In this document: positions 56,075 to 64,000 of the stretch, one piece after another | Position numbering within the stretch: position 1 is the first letter of the stretch | Layout: each line of letters opens with the position of its first letter | NCBI RefSeq assembly: GCF_965198575.1 | Contig: NZ_OZ240671.1 | Span: 2,108,001 to 2,172,000, forward strand | Origin: Lichenicola sp965198575 | GTDB taxonomy: Bacteria > Pseudomonadota > Alphaproteobacteria > Acetobacterales > Acetobacteraceae | DNA: 64,000 nucleotides | Reading direction: 5' to 3' | Made by a program: the position numbers and the translations under genes | Notes under the pieces: model-generated | Databases searched by the model: none | What the model saw: only the letters and a program-made list of their open reading frames with translations | Told to the model about the DNA's origin: nothing

Positions 56075-57505
56075 TTGTCGGGGCAGCTGGCACGCCGGGT
56101 CGCATTCAATACCTACCTTCTGGGCAGGGCGCTGGTCATGCCCAACGGCTGCCTGCGGCCGAAATGTTTCGTTGCTGCAGGCGCCTTCTACCAGCTTCTG
56201 CCAGTCGACCTGATCCCCAACCGGATCTTCCTGGTGGGATATGCGGATAACGTGGCCGCCGTGTTGACGGGTGCGGCGCTCGCCTGGATCACGATCCCCG
56301 GTGACTATGTCGCGTTGCTGCGGAGCCCCACGCTGCCGCCGGACCACGCGGAAGCAAGGCGTGCGCTGGACGACGCCGCGGGCCGGCTTCGGAACCAGAT
56401 GCATACACTCGGCTGGAAAGGCCGGCTGCAGCTGATCACGCTGTTCGGCATGCTGCTTTGCCGACCGGTCGTTCGCCTGGCACTCGGGCGCCCGGCCCGG
56501 CGATCCGAGCGGCTGGCGTTCCGCAAGGGACTCCGGCAACGCCATGTCGTGCTGCCGCCGCTGATGCGTGCTCTCGCGGCCGTGCCGGACGCCCGGCCGG
56601 TGCTGACGCAGACGATGCTGACCTCCTGGCTGCTCGCCGATCAAAGCTATCAGGGTCGGCTGCGTCGCGGTCTCGACTCGCGTGACTCTGATTTCACCGC
56701 CGATCGGCTCAGGGTCTGGACCGGACGCCCGATCAGTTTTCTGCATTTGGAAAAGACCGCCGGGACATCGCTCCTGGCGGTGATCAGCAGCCAGTTCCAC
56801 CCGGGCCAGATCGATCCCGATCCGTGTCGCGGGTCGCCGCCGCATCTGGTGACGCCGTTCACGCCGAACGCGCTCGAGCGGATCAGATATTATCCACTGG
56901 TCTGGGGTCATTACGACCTGCCATCGCTGCGCCGGCTCGACCCCGGCCGCTTCGTTTTCACGATGCTCAGGTCCCCGGCGGACCGGCTGCTGTCCCTGTA
57001 CTATTTCTGGCGGTCGCTCGATCCCGCCCTGCTCGGCCAGCCGGACGAGAACCCGCAGGTGCGTGCGGCGCATCGGCTGGGACTGCTTGAATTTCTGCGC
57101 AGCGACGATCCGGTTATCGTGAACTTCATCGACAGCTTCTACGTCCGTCGCCTGCTCGGCTTGTACGCCCAGCCGGGTCACGATCCGCTGCGGGAGCAGG
57201 AGGCTGTCCTGGACCAGGCGTTGGCCGCACTCGCGAGCATCGACTTCGTCGGCATTACCGAGCACGCAAGTCGATCGTTCGCCCGGCTCGGCATGATGCT
57301 TGGCGTCGAGGCGCTGCGGGAGGCGCCACGGCTCAATCGTGGGGCCGATACCGATCGCTCGCCGGATTTCCGTCCGGTGCTGCGTGAGCCGCACACGGCA
57401 GAGATCGCCGCGGAACTGGACCGTCTGACGTCGCTCGACCGCTGCATCTATCGTGCGGCGCTGGCTCGCTTCGACGTGTCCGAACCGGGACCCGAGCCGG
57501 CCTGA
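56075..57505 (+). CDS. DUF1232-sulfotransferase fusion protein
   Basis: A 476-residue protein. Residues about 30-85 (YQLLPVDLIPNRIFLVGYAD NVAAV and the hydrophobic LTGAALAWITIPGDY) match the small DUF1232/YkvA membrane domain, whose core is P-x-DLIPD. A helical stretch to about 215 follows. The C-terminal half is a sulfotransferase-2-like domain: ISFLHLEKTAGTSLLAVISS with the PAPS loop, and FTMLRSPADRLLSLYYFWRS with the 3'-phosphate arginine/serine. A membrane-anchored sulfotransferase is therefore likely. The start is a TTG preceded by GGGAGGAA. Acceptor unknown. Confidence 0.8.
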   Translation: MSGQLARRVAFNTYLLGRALVMPNGCLRPKCFVAAGAFYQLLPVDLIPNRIFLVGYADNVAAVLTGAALAWITIPGDYVALLRSPTLPPDHAEARRALDDAAGRLRNQMHTLGWKGRLQLITLFGMLLCRPVVRLALGRPARRSERLAFRKGLRQRHVVLPPLMRALAAVPDARPVLTQTMLTSWLLADQSYQGRLRRGLDSRDSDFTADRLRVWTGRPISFLHLEKTAGTSLLAVISSQFHPGQIDPDPCRGSPPHLVTPFTPNALERIRYYPLVWGHYDLPSLRRLDPGRFVFTMLRSPADRLLSLYYFWRSLDPALLGQPDENPQVRAAHRLGLLEFLRSDDPVIVNFIDSFYVRRLLGLYAQPGHDPLREQEAVLDQALAALASIDFVGITEHASRSFARLGMMLGVEALREAPRLNRGADTDRSPDFRPVLREPHTAEIAAELDRLTSLDRCIYRAALARFDVSEPGPEPA

Positions 57506-57610
57506 CGAACCGATGTCCGGGGGCTCGCGGCGCTGCCGCATCGGGAGCGGGTTCGACGGCGCCGGCTTTCCGTCTAGGATCACCCCGGTGGATGCAGGAC
57601 GACGGACCTG

Positions 57611-58363
57611 ATGAGCGTTCTGTGGTGCCAGGGCATGTTCGCGAGCGGTTCGACCTGGCTCTACAACGTGGCCCGCGCGGTGGCCCGCGAGCTCGATCCG
57701 CACGGCGTCATCGACGAGCGGTTCGTGTTCCAGTTGCGCGATACGGAGGGGCTCTCCGCGCGCGGCGTGCGCCACATCGTGAAGGCACACCAGGCGGTCG
57801 GCGGCGTGGAGGCGGTGGCGGCTGCGTCGGATGCGATCCTGGTGACCTTGCGCGATCCGCGTGACGCGGTGGTGTCGCTCATGCAGTACCAGAATTTCTC
57901 GTTCAGCCAGGCGCTGTTCAACGTCCGCCGCGCGGCCGAGGCGTGCGTGCTGCTGGGCCGGCTGCCGCAGGCGGTGACGCTGCATTACGAGCTCGGCTTC
58001 ATCGACGATATCCGCACCATCGACGGCGTGGCCGGGCATATGGGTGGGGTGCTGCGGCCGGAAGCCCGGAACGCGATCTTCCAGGCGAACCGGCGCCAGG
58101 CGGTGGAGCGGTTCATCGGCCAGCTCGATCGGCAGCCGACCACGATCGTCGACGCCCGCGGCGACATCTACGACCTCAGGTCGCACTGGCACCGGCACCA
58201 TGCCGGCCGGACAGGCGAGATAGGCCGTTGGCGCAGGCTGCTTTATCCGGCACAGGTGCACGGGATCGAAACCGCGCTCGGGGCGTGGATGGATCTCTTC
58301 GGTTACCAGCTCAGCGACAGGAGCCTCGACATGACGACCCTCTCACGGACACCAGGCCCTTGA
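57611..58363 (+). CDS. Sulfotransferase-family protein
   Basis: A 250-residue single-domain sulfotransferase. The phosphosulfate loop is WCQGMFASGSTWLYNVARAV and the 3'-phosphate motif is LVTLRDPRDAVVSLMQYQNF. The protein has no signal peptide and no membrane segment. It is 105 bases downstream of the DUF1232 fusion gene and its stop overlaps the start of the S9 peptidase gene (TGATG), so the three may be co-transcribed. The sequence differs clearly from the other two sulfotransferases of the window. Acceptor unknown. Confidence 0.82.
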   Translation: MSVLWCQGMFASGSTWLYNVARAVARELDPHGVIDERFVFQLRDTEGLSARGVRHIVKAHQAVGGVEAVAAASDAILVTLRDPRDAVVSLMQYQNFSFSQALFNVRRAAEACVLLGRLPQAVTLHYELGFIDDIRTIDGVAGHMGGVLRPEARNAIFQANRRQAVERFIGQLDRQPTTIVDARGDIYDLRSHWHRHHAGRTGEIGRWRRLLYPAQVHGIETALGAWMDLFGYQLSDRSLDMTTLSRTPGP

Positions 58364-60414
58364 TGCGGGCTACCAGGATCGCCGCGCCTCTGGGCGCAAT
58401 ATTGATCGCGAGCCCGCTTGCGGCGGTGGGCGCGGCAGTGGCAGCCATCGCGGCGCCGACCACGCCGCCTCAGCATCTGTTCACGCAGGTCGCGATGTCT
58501 CCGGATGGCGCGCATGTGGCCAGCCTCGAGGCGGATCTGCCGGCCGATGAGAACGCGGAGCCGACCTTCCGGATCGTGATCCGCAGCGTGTCCGGCGAGG
58601 GTCAGCCGGTGACGGTCGGCCTGCCGTGCAAGGGTGCCGAATGCGTGCCGTCGTCGCTGGCCTGGTCCATGGACAGCCACCGTCTGGCGTTCGTGCTGCA
58701 GCAGCCCGACCCGCACAAGACTGACCACCGGCGCCGCGTGTATGCGGTCGACGCGTCGGGCGCCGGTCTGTCGCAGCTGCTGGCTTTCGACGGCACGCTG
58801 GAGGGGCTGCGCTACGGTCCGGGCGGCACGCTGGCGGTGCTGGCCACCGCCGGCGCGCACAAGGAGCCGGGGGCGACCCAGGCGGCCGCCAAGATGACCG
58901 GCGAGATCGGCGAGAGCGAGGACGAACAACGCATCGGCACGATTGCCGACGGCGCGCTCCATTACCAGTCGCCGGCCGACCTCTATGTCTATGAATATGA
59001 CTGGCAGCCCGACCAGGCGCAGCCGGATCATGCCCGGTTCGTCGGCACCGCGGCGCACGGCAACGGCGACAACAACTGGTGGGTCGCCAAGCTGTACGGC
59101 TTCGATGGCGGTGCGGCGCGGGTGCTCTACAGCCCGCCGCAGCGTCAGCAGCTGGCGGATCCGGTGGTGTCGCCGGATGGCACGTCGGTTGCCTTCATCG
59201 GCGGCATCATGAGCGATTTCGGCTCGACCGGCGGCGACGTGTTCCGGCTGGCGCTCGACCAGGTCGGGACTGGCGGGAGCGCCGCACCGGTGGCGGCTTC
59301 GGTGCTGCAGAACCTGACGCCGAACCTGCGCGCCAGCGTCACGGCGCTGTCCTGGGCGTGCGGCGGCGGGCTGACGGCAACCGCATTGGCCGGCTCCAAG
59401 GCCGAGCTGATGACGCTGGGCGGCGGGGCCGAGCATGTGATCTGGTCCGGCGAGGAGACGCTGTCAGCGTCCCGCGGTGGCGACGGCATCGCCTGCGGCG
59501 GCGGCAACAGCGCTGCCATCCACCAGAACTTCACCACCGCGCCGGAGATCGAGGCCGGCCCGATCGGGCAGTGGCATGCCCTGACACACGCAAATGCCAG
59601 CCAGCACGTGCCGGTTTCGGTGCGCAGCGTCGAGTGGCGCAATGACGGTTCCGACGTGCAGGGCTGGCTGTTGTCGCCCGGTGCCGGGATGCCCGCGGGT
59701 GCCATGCCGCCGGGTGCGATGATCGTGTCGGTGCATGGCGGCCCGTCGGCTGCATCGACGCCGATCTATCTCTCGCAGCGTGGCCTGACGTTGTTTCTGC
59801 TGCAGGCCGGGTATCGCGTGTTCCTGCCCAATCCGCGCGGCAGCTTCGGCCAGGGCGAGACCTTCACCCAGGCCAACGTCCGCGACTTCGGACATGGCGA
59901 CCTGCGCGACATCCTGACCGGGATCGACGCGGTGGAGCGGATCGCGCCGGTCGACGACCATCGCCTGGGCCTGACCGGCTACAGCTATGGCGGCTACATG
60001 ACGATGTGGACGGTGACGCAGACGAACCGGTTCGCCGCCGCGGTTGCCGGCGCCGGGGTGTCGGACTGGGAGTCCTATTACGGCGAGAACGGCATCGACG
60101 AGTGGATGCTGCCGTTCTTCGGCGCGTCGGTTTATGACGATCCATTGATCTACGCGAAGTCCTCGCCGATCACGTACATCCGGCAGGTGCACACGCCGAC
60201 GTTCGAATTCGTGGGCGACGCGGATGTAGAGTGTCCGATGCCGCAGACGCAGGAATTCTATCACGCCCTGCATACGCTGGGCGTGCCCACGGAATTCGTG
60301 GTCTATGCCGGGCAGGGCCACGGCATGAGGGATCCCGCAGACCTCGCCGATGCGCGTCGCCGCATGCTTGCGTGGTTCGCGAAATATCTCACCCCGAAGA
60401 CCTCGAAAGGGTGA
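58363..60414 (+). CDS. Exported prolyl-oligopeptidase-type (S9) serine peptidase
   Basis: A 683-residue protein. A signal peptide (APLGAILIASPLAAVGAAVA AIAAP) is followed by an N-terminal beta-propeller (about 40-400) with repeated MSPDGAHVASLEADL-like blades. The alpha/beta-hydrolase domain carries Ser541 in LTGYSYGGYMTMWTVTQ, Asp in GDADVECPMPQ (about 621) and His653 in GQGHGMRDPADL. MIVSVHGGPSAASTP is the oxyanion region. It probably degrades peptides in the periplasm. The stop lies 4 bases from that of the convergent sugar dehydrogenase gene. Confidence 0.93.
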   Translation: MRATRIAAPLGAILIASPLAAVGAAVAAIAAPTTPPQHLFTQVAMSPDGAHVASLEADLPADENAEPTFRIVIRSVSGEGQPVTVGLPCKGAECVPSSLAWSMDSHRLAFVLQQPDPHKTDHRRRVYAVDASGAGLSQLLAFDGTLEGLRYGPGGTLAVLATAGAHKEPGATQAAAKMTGEIGESEDEQRIGTIADGALHYQSPADLYVYEYDWQPDQAQPDHARFVGTAAHGNGDNNWWVAKLYGFDGGAARVLYSPPQRQQLADPVVSPDGTSVAFIGGIMSDFGSTGGDVFRLALDQVGTGGSAAPVAASVLQNLTPNLRASVTALSWACGGGLTATALAGSKAELMTLGGGAEHVIWSGEETLSASRGGDGIACGGGNSAAIHQNFTTAPEIEAGPIGQWHALTHANASQHVPVSVRSVEWRNDGSDVQGWLLSPGAGMPAGAMPPGAMIVSVHGGPSAASTPIYLSQRGLTLFLLQAGYRVFLPNPRGSFGQGETFTQANVRDFGHGDLRDILTGIDAVERIAPVDDHRLGLTGYSYGGYMTMWTVTQTNRFAAAVAGAGVSDWESYYGENGIDEWMLPFFGASVYDDPLIYAKSSPITYIRQVHTPTFEFVGDADVECPMPQTQEFYHALHTLGVPTEFVVYAGQGHGMRDPADLADARRRMLAWFAKYLTPKTSKG

Positions 60415-60418
60415 TCGT

Positions 60419-61861
60419 CTAGTTCGAGATGAGGGCTCTGTAGATGGCACCGGGGCCCTTCAGGAGAGCATAAAGTCCGCCGTGCGAGTCCTCACCGATT
60501 CGCACGTCGGAGCGGGTTCCCTCTCCAAGCGGCGATGTGCTCAACGACTGGTAGGTGATCCCGTCGTAGCGTATGCCGAGTGAGTAGACGGTGGTGGCCT
60601 CGAGCGAAGCCGGGCGGGCGTCGATTGCGAACAAGCGGCCCTGCACGAAATCGGCGAACACGTAGAAGACATCGTTCTCGGCCGCCTGGCCCGACCCTTG
60701 ATACATGAAGCCGCTGCCGATGCCGGAGGCGACGGTGCCACCGTCCCGGGCCTGATCGCTATGGTCGTATTCCGCGATCGGATACAGGAAACCATACGTG
60801 CTGTCGTTGGCAGGGAGCGGATAGACGCCGTAATCGTTCTTGCCGCCGGCACTGCCGACAGCAGCGCCGGTTGCAAACGTGCCCTCGCGCATCTGCCAGC
60901 CGTAATTCCCGCCGCGGACACCGAGATTGACCTCCTCCACCTGATTCTGGCCGATATCGTCGATGAACATGCGGCCGCGACCGCCGATCTCCCAGCTGAA
61001 CTGTTGCGGATTACGAAGCCCGTAGGCCCAGACGAGCGGGCCGGCGGTCGCGACAGATTGGAACGGGTTGTCCGACGGGATCGTGTATTTTGCGCCGTTC
61101 GGTCCGGCGAGCGGATTGATCCGCAGGATCTTGCCGAGCGGGCTGCTCAGGTTCTGGCCATTGCCGCGCGGATCGTTTCCGCCGCCACCATCGCCGAAGC
61201 CGATATAGAGATTGCCGTAGTCGCTTGTACCGGGCGTGGCGTTCGGGTTGAAGCGTATGACGCCGCCATTATGGTTGGACGCGTATTTCCCGACCCGCAG
61301 GACCTCGCGCGAGGTGCCGCTGAAGGTGGCGGCGAACGGGTTCGTGGCGGTCCACTCGCGGATGACCTGGTCGTGGTCGGCGTCGTCGTTGGCCAGGAAA
61401 TCGGGGGTTCCGCTGCCTTTGGCCGCACTGTAGGCCGTGTAGAACTTGCCGTACCCCGGTAGCGCCGGATTGCCGGCGAAATTCGGATGGATCGCGACTC
61501 CGACAAGGCCTTCCTCGCCACTGTCCGAGATGATGGAAAGCCCCTGGTTCCTGAGATCGAGGTATGGGGTGATGGTGGTGCCGTCAGCACTGACCCGGTA
61601 GATCACGCCGACCATGTCGGTGACGATGAGGTCGGTGCTCTGGTCTGGCGCCGGGCCCAGGAACTCCACGCGGGCAGCACTGCCGTCGGCGTGCTTCGGC
61701 AACGTCGCGAAATACTGCAGGTCGATCACTGTCGAGGAAACCGTCGGGGCAGGCAGCAACGGTTCGGAAAGCTCTGCCGGTGCAGCGATCGCCGTTGCGG
61801 CGAATGGCAGTCCCATGATCGCCAGGCAGGCGGCGAGGGACACAATCCTGGTGTCGGTCAT
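60419..61861 (-). CDS. PQQ-dependent sugar dehydrogenase (glucose/sorbosone dehydrogenase family)
   Basis: A 480-residue exported protein. The signal peptide is MTDTRIVSLAACLAIMGLPF AATAIAA. The six-bladed propeller of the GSDH family is visible: SGEEGLVGVAIHPNFAGNPA in the first part, NHNGGVIRFNPN, LYIGFGDGGGGNDPRGNGQN LSSPLGKILRINP and LVWAYGLRNPQQFSWE. The C-terminal GSDHGGL-like end is DSHGGLYALLKGPGAIYRAL. Such enzymes oxidise aldoses in the periplasm, typical of acetic acid bacteria. The start is chosen at MTDTRI because it gives a proper signal peptide. It is convergent with the S9 gene. Confidence 0.9.
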   Translation of the reverse strand: MTDTRIVSLAACLAIMGLPFAATAIAAPAELSEPLLPAPTVSSTVIDLQYFATLPKHADGSAARVEFLGPAPDQSTDLIVTDMVGVIYRVSADGTTITPYLDLRNQGLSIISDSGEEGLVGVAIHPNFAGNPALPGYGKFYTAYSAAKGSGTPDFLANDDADHDQVIREWTATNPFAATFSGTSREVLRVGKYASNHNGGVIRFNPNATPGTSDYGNLYIGFGDGGGGNDPRGNGQNLSSPLGKILRINPLAGPNGAKYTIPSDNPFQSVATAGPLVWAYGLRNPQQFSWEIGGRGRMFIDDIGQNQVEEVNLGVRGGNYGWQMREGTFATGAAVGSAGGKNDYGVYPLPANDSTYGFLYPIAEYDHSDQARDGGTVASGIGSGFMYQGSGQAAENDVFYVFADFVQGRLFAIDARPASLEATTVYSLGIRYDGITYQSLSTSPLGEGTRSDVRIGEDSHGGLYALLKGPGAIYRALISN

Positions 61862-62272
61862 GGCGCGACGTCCTTGCGTTGTCACCGCTTCCAGAGCCGG
61901 GTCGCGACGAACGGTGCGCATCGCTTTGTTGTAACGGATCGTATTTGAAGCCGGTTCCCACGAAGTCCCCGCTTTTCTTGGCGCTCGCAAGGTCCGGTCG
62001 ATTGAGGCCTTTCCGTCAGGCGGCAAACTTGCTCGTGATGTCGGGAAGAGAATGTAAAGAAGTGTTGGCGCCCATTAGTGTCGCAATGTCTAAAAATTCG
62101 TTCAGGATCGCACTCTCCGCTTCCGGTTGCTGGCAAGGCAGGCGATGTCTCTGCGTCGTGACTAGGCACTGATTGCAGGATCTGGCACCACGCATCGCTG
62201 GGCAATAGATGAGGGCGGAACGATCTTGGGTTCGATTGCGGCTCGCGCGCATGGCGCCGGAGTTCTGGCGGC
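61862..62272. other. 411-base divergent intergenic region
   Basis: Separates the sugar dehydrogenase gene (reading left) from the efflux adaptor gene (reading right). It is less GC-rich than average around 62040-62110, and presumably carries promoters for both. No tRNA, repeat or convincing small gene was seen. Confidence 0.5.
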
Positions 62273-63529
62273 ATGAGCCTGCCACCCGTGGACACGACGC
62301 GTCCCAGGCGCTCACGCCGGATCGCCATGGTGGTCGTGGTCGTGCTGCTTCTTGTTGCGGCTGTCGTGGCCTGGCGGATGTTCGGTTCCGGCAAGGTGCC
62401 GCATCCGGGGCAGCAGGCGGCCGGCGGGTCGAAGGCCGGTGCACATGGGCCAGGCGGCGCGCCGACCTCGGTGTCCGTCGCGACCATCGGCACGGGGAAC
62501 ATCCGGGTGACGTTGAGCGGGCTGGGGGCGGTGACGCCGCTCGATACGGTCACCGTCGTCACCCAGATCAACGGGCAGTTGCAGTCGCTCGGCTTCGAGG
62601 AGGGGCAGCTGGTGCATAAGGGCCAGTTCCTCGCCCAGATCGATCCGCGGCCATACCTGGTGGCACTGGAACAGGCGCAGGGCACGCTCGCGCACGACGA
62701 GGGCCTGCTCGCCCAGGCACGCGCGGACAGTGCCCGCTACCAGCTGCTGAACCGCCAGAACAGCATCGCGGTGCAGCAGGCGCAGGACGAGCTGTTCCTG
62801 ATCAAGCAATACGAGGGCACCGTCATCGCCGACCAGGCGGCGATCGACAGCGCAAAGCTGAACCTCGTCTATTGCCACATCGTTTCGCCGGTGACCGGGC
62901 GGGTCGGCATCCGGCTCGTCGATCCGGGCAACTACGTGCAGACCACCAACACCGGCGGGCTGTTCGTGGTGACCCAGCTGCAGCCGATCTCGGTGCTGTT
63001 CACGCTGCCGGAGGACGATATCCCCCAGGTCCAGGAGCAGATGGCGAAGGGCGTGCTCCCCGTGACCGCCTATGACCGTTCGGACGCGAAGGCGCTCGCC
63101 ACCGGGACGCTGGCCGCCGTCGACACCCAGATCGACAACACCACCGGCACGGTGGAGCTGCGCGCCACCTTCCCGAACCCCGACAACACGCTGTTCCCGC
63201 AGCAGTTCGTGAATGCGCACCTGCTGCTGCAGACGTTGTCGGGCGTTGTGGTGGCGCCCCAGGCGGCGGTGCAGCACGGTGCGCCGGGCGATTTCGTCTA
63301 TCTGGTGAAGCCGGACAATACGGTGGCTGTCCAGGTGGTGAAGACGGGGCCGTCCGAGGGTGGCCTGATCCAGATCACCGACGGCCTGAAGGCCGGCGAC
63401 AAGGTTGCGACCGACGGGCTGGATCGCCTGCGCAACGGTGGCAAGATCAGCGTCGCCGGTCCCAGGAAGGGCGGCAAGCCGGGTGCGCCGGCCGCCGCGT
63501 CGAGCGCCCCTGCCTCGCCCAGCCCCTGA
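62273..63529 (+). CDS. RND efflux periplasmic adaptor, MdtA type
   Basis: A 418-residue membrane fusion protein. A single N-terminal helix (IAMVVVVVLLLVAAVVAWRM) anchors it. A glycine/proline-rich linker leads to the beta-barrel and biotinyl-lipoyl domain (TPLDTVTVVTQINGQLQSLG FEEGQLVHKGQFLAQIDPRP Y), a coiled coil (QAQGTLAHDEGLLAQARADS ARYQ) and the second half of the barrel (LVYCHIVSPVTGRVGIRLVD PGNYV). The C-terminal tail is Ala/Pro/Ser-rich. It pairs with the RND pump encoded next. The gap to the pump gene is 10 bases. Confidence 0.92.
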   Translation: MSLPPVDTTRPRRSRRIAMVVVVVLLLVAAVVAWRMFGSGKVPHPGQQAAGGSKAGAHGPGGAPTSVSVATIGTGNIRVTLSGLGAVTPLDTVTVVTQINGQLQSLGFEEGQLVHKGQFLAQIDPRPYLVALEQAQGTLAHDEGLLAQARADSARYQLLNRQNSIAVQQAQDELFLIKQYEGTVIADQAAIDSAKLNLVYCHIVSPVTGRVGIRLVDPGNYVQTTNTGGLFVVTQLQPISVLFTLPEDDIPQVQEQMAKGVLPVTAYDRSDAKALATGTLAAVDTQIDNTTGTVELRATFPNPDNTLFPQQFVNAHLLLQTLSGVVVAPQAAVQHGAPGDFVYLVKPDNTVAVQVVKTGPSEGGLIQITDGLKAGDKVATDGLDRLRNGGKISVAGPRKGGKPGAPAAASSAPASPSP

Positions 63530-63539
63530 GCCCACGCGC

Positions 63540-64000
63540 TTGAGCCCCTCGAGACTGTTCATCCTGCGGCCGGTGGCGACGACGCTGCTGATGGCGGCGA
63601 TCCTGCTGGTCGGCATCATCTCTTACCGGTTCCTGCCGATCTCGGCGCTGCCAGAGGTCGATTACCCGACGATCCAGGTGCAGACCTTCTATCCCGGCGC
63701 CAGCCCGGAGGTGATGACCACGTCGGTCACCGCCCCGCTCGAGCGGCAGTTCGGCGAGATGCCCGGCCTTGGCCAGATGTCGTCGATCTCGTCCGGCGGC
63801 GCCTCGGTCATCACGCTGCAATTCACCCTCAGCCTGAGCCTGGATGTTGCCGAGCAGGAGGTGCAGGCGGCGATCAATGCGGCGACCAGCCTGCTGCCGT
63901 CCGATCTGCCGGCGCCGCCGATCTACAACAAGGTCAACCCCGCGGACACGCCGATCCTGACCCTGGCGCTGACCAGCAAGACGCTCAGCCTGACCCAGGT
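63540..64000 (+). CDS. RND efflux pump, MdtB type (cut by window edge)
   Basis: The first 153 codons of an inner-membrane RND transporter. It begins LSPSRLFILRPVATTLLMAA ILLVGI, the usual first transmembrane helix, followed by the periplasmic start FLPISALPEVDYPTIQVQTF YPGASPEVMTTSVTAPLERQ F and GLGQMSSISSGGASVITLQF. The MdtA-MdtB order suggests an mdtABC-like operon. The start is a TTG at 63540. The rest lies outside the window. Confidence 0.9.
   Translation, partial: MSPSRLFILRPVATTLLMAAILLVGIISYRFLPISALPEVDYPTIQVQTFYPGASPEVMTTSVTAPLERQFGEMPGLGQMSSISSGGASVITLQFTLSLSLDVAEQEVQAAINAATSLLPSDLPAPPIYNKVNPADTPILTLALTSKTLSLTQ

Noticed and set aside
56000..58261. A 753-codon minus-strand frame opposite the two sulfotransferase genes
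   Set aside because: Arginine/glutamine/histidine-rich composition typical of antisense GC-rich DNA; both sense genes have clear PAPS-binding motifs.

Overview
The window is about 64 kb of very GC-rich chromosomal DNA. Codon use, gene families (DUF484-xerC, pqiABC, glnK-amtB, secE-nusG beside tRNAs, PQQ-type sugar dehydrogenase) and many tightly overlapping genes suggest an alphaproteobacterium, probably Acetobacteraceae/Rhodospirillales. That assignment is an inference; no rRNA gene is present to confirm it.

Layout. 0-6.7 kb: the end of a prephenate dehydrogenase gene, a GNAT acetyltransferase, a decayed gene, several tiny envelope or secreted proteins, a secreted sedolisin-type acid protease and a cupin. 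6.7-16.4 kb: one minus-strand chemotaxis operon read as receptor - STAS protein - cheY - cheA - cheW - four-PAS receptor - cheR - cheD - cheB, with two soluble receptors and a complete phosphorelay and adaptation set. 16.5-29.7 kb: a single 4,396-residue exoprotein gene (Ig-like repeats, three glycine-rich beta-helix modules, RTX-like C-terminus), divergent from a TPR-sulfotransferase. 32-33.7 kb: a globin-MCP-PilZ receptor gene broken by one in-frame amber codon.

34-48 kb is housekeeping: tRNA-Thr, pqiABC lipid-transport operon, secE-nusG with tRNA-Trp, tRNA-Gly and tRNA-Tyr, rlmB, an FAD oxidoreductase, a DCC-family protein, cysE, a UbiH-type hydroxylase, glnK-amtB and a zinc alcohol dehydrogenase. 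A 166-bp inverted-repeat element lies downstream of cysE. 48-64 kb holds a double retropepsin-like protein, a glycine-rich lipoprotein, an exported VOC protein, proline iminopeptidase, xerC, a DUF484 protein, priA, two more sulfotransferases (one fused to DUF1232), an S9 peptidase, a sugar dehydrogenase and the start of an RND efflux operon.

The most unusual content concerns the cell surface and sensing: the giant repeat exoprotein with a sulfotransferase transcribed away from it, a self-contained chemosensory operon next door, a second receptor linking a globin-like domain to a PilZ domain, and three sulfotransferase-family genes in 30 kb. A short AT-rich motif (GAATGTTACG in gene orientation) is shared by the upstream regions of the sedolisin and the giant exoprotein. 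A functional link among these genes is a hypothesis only.
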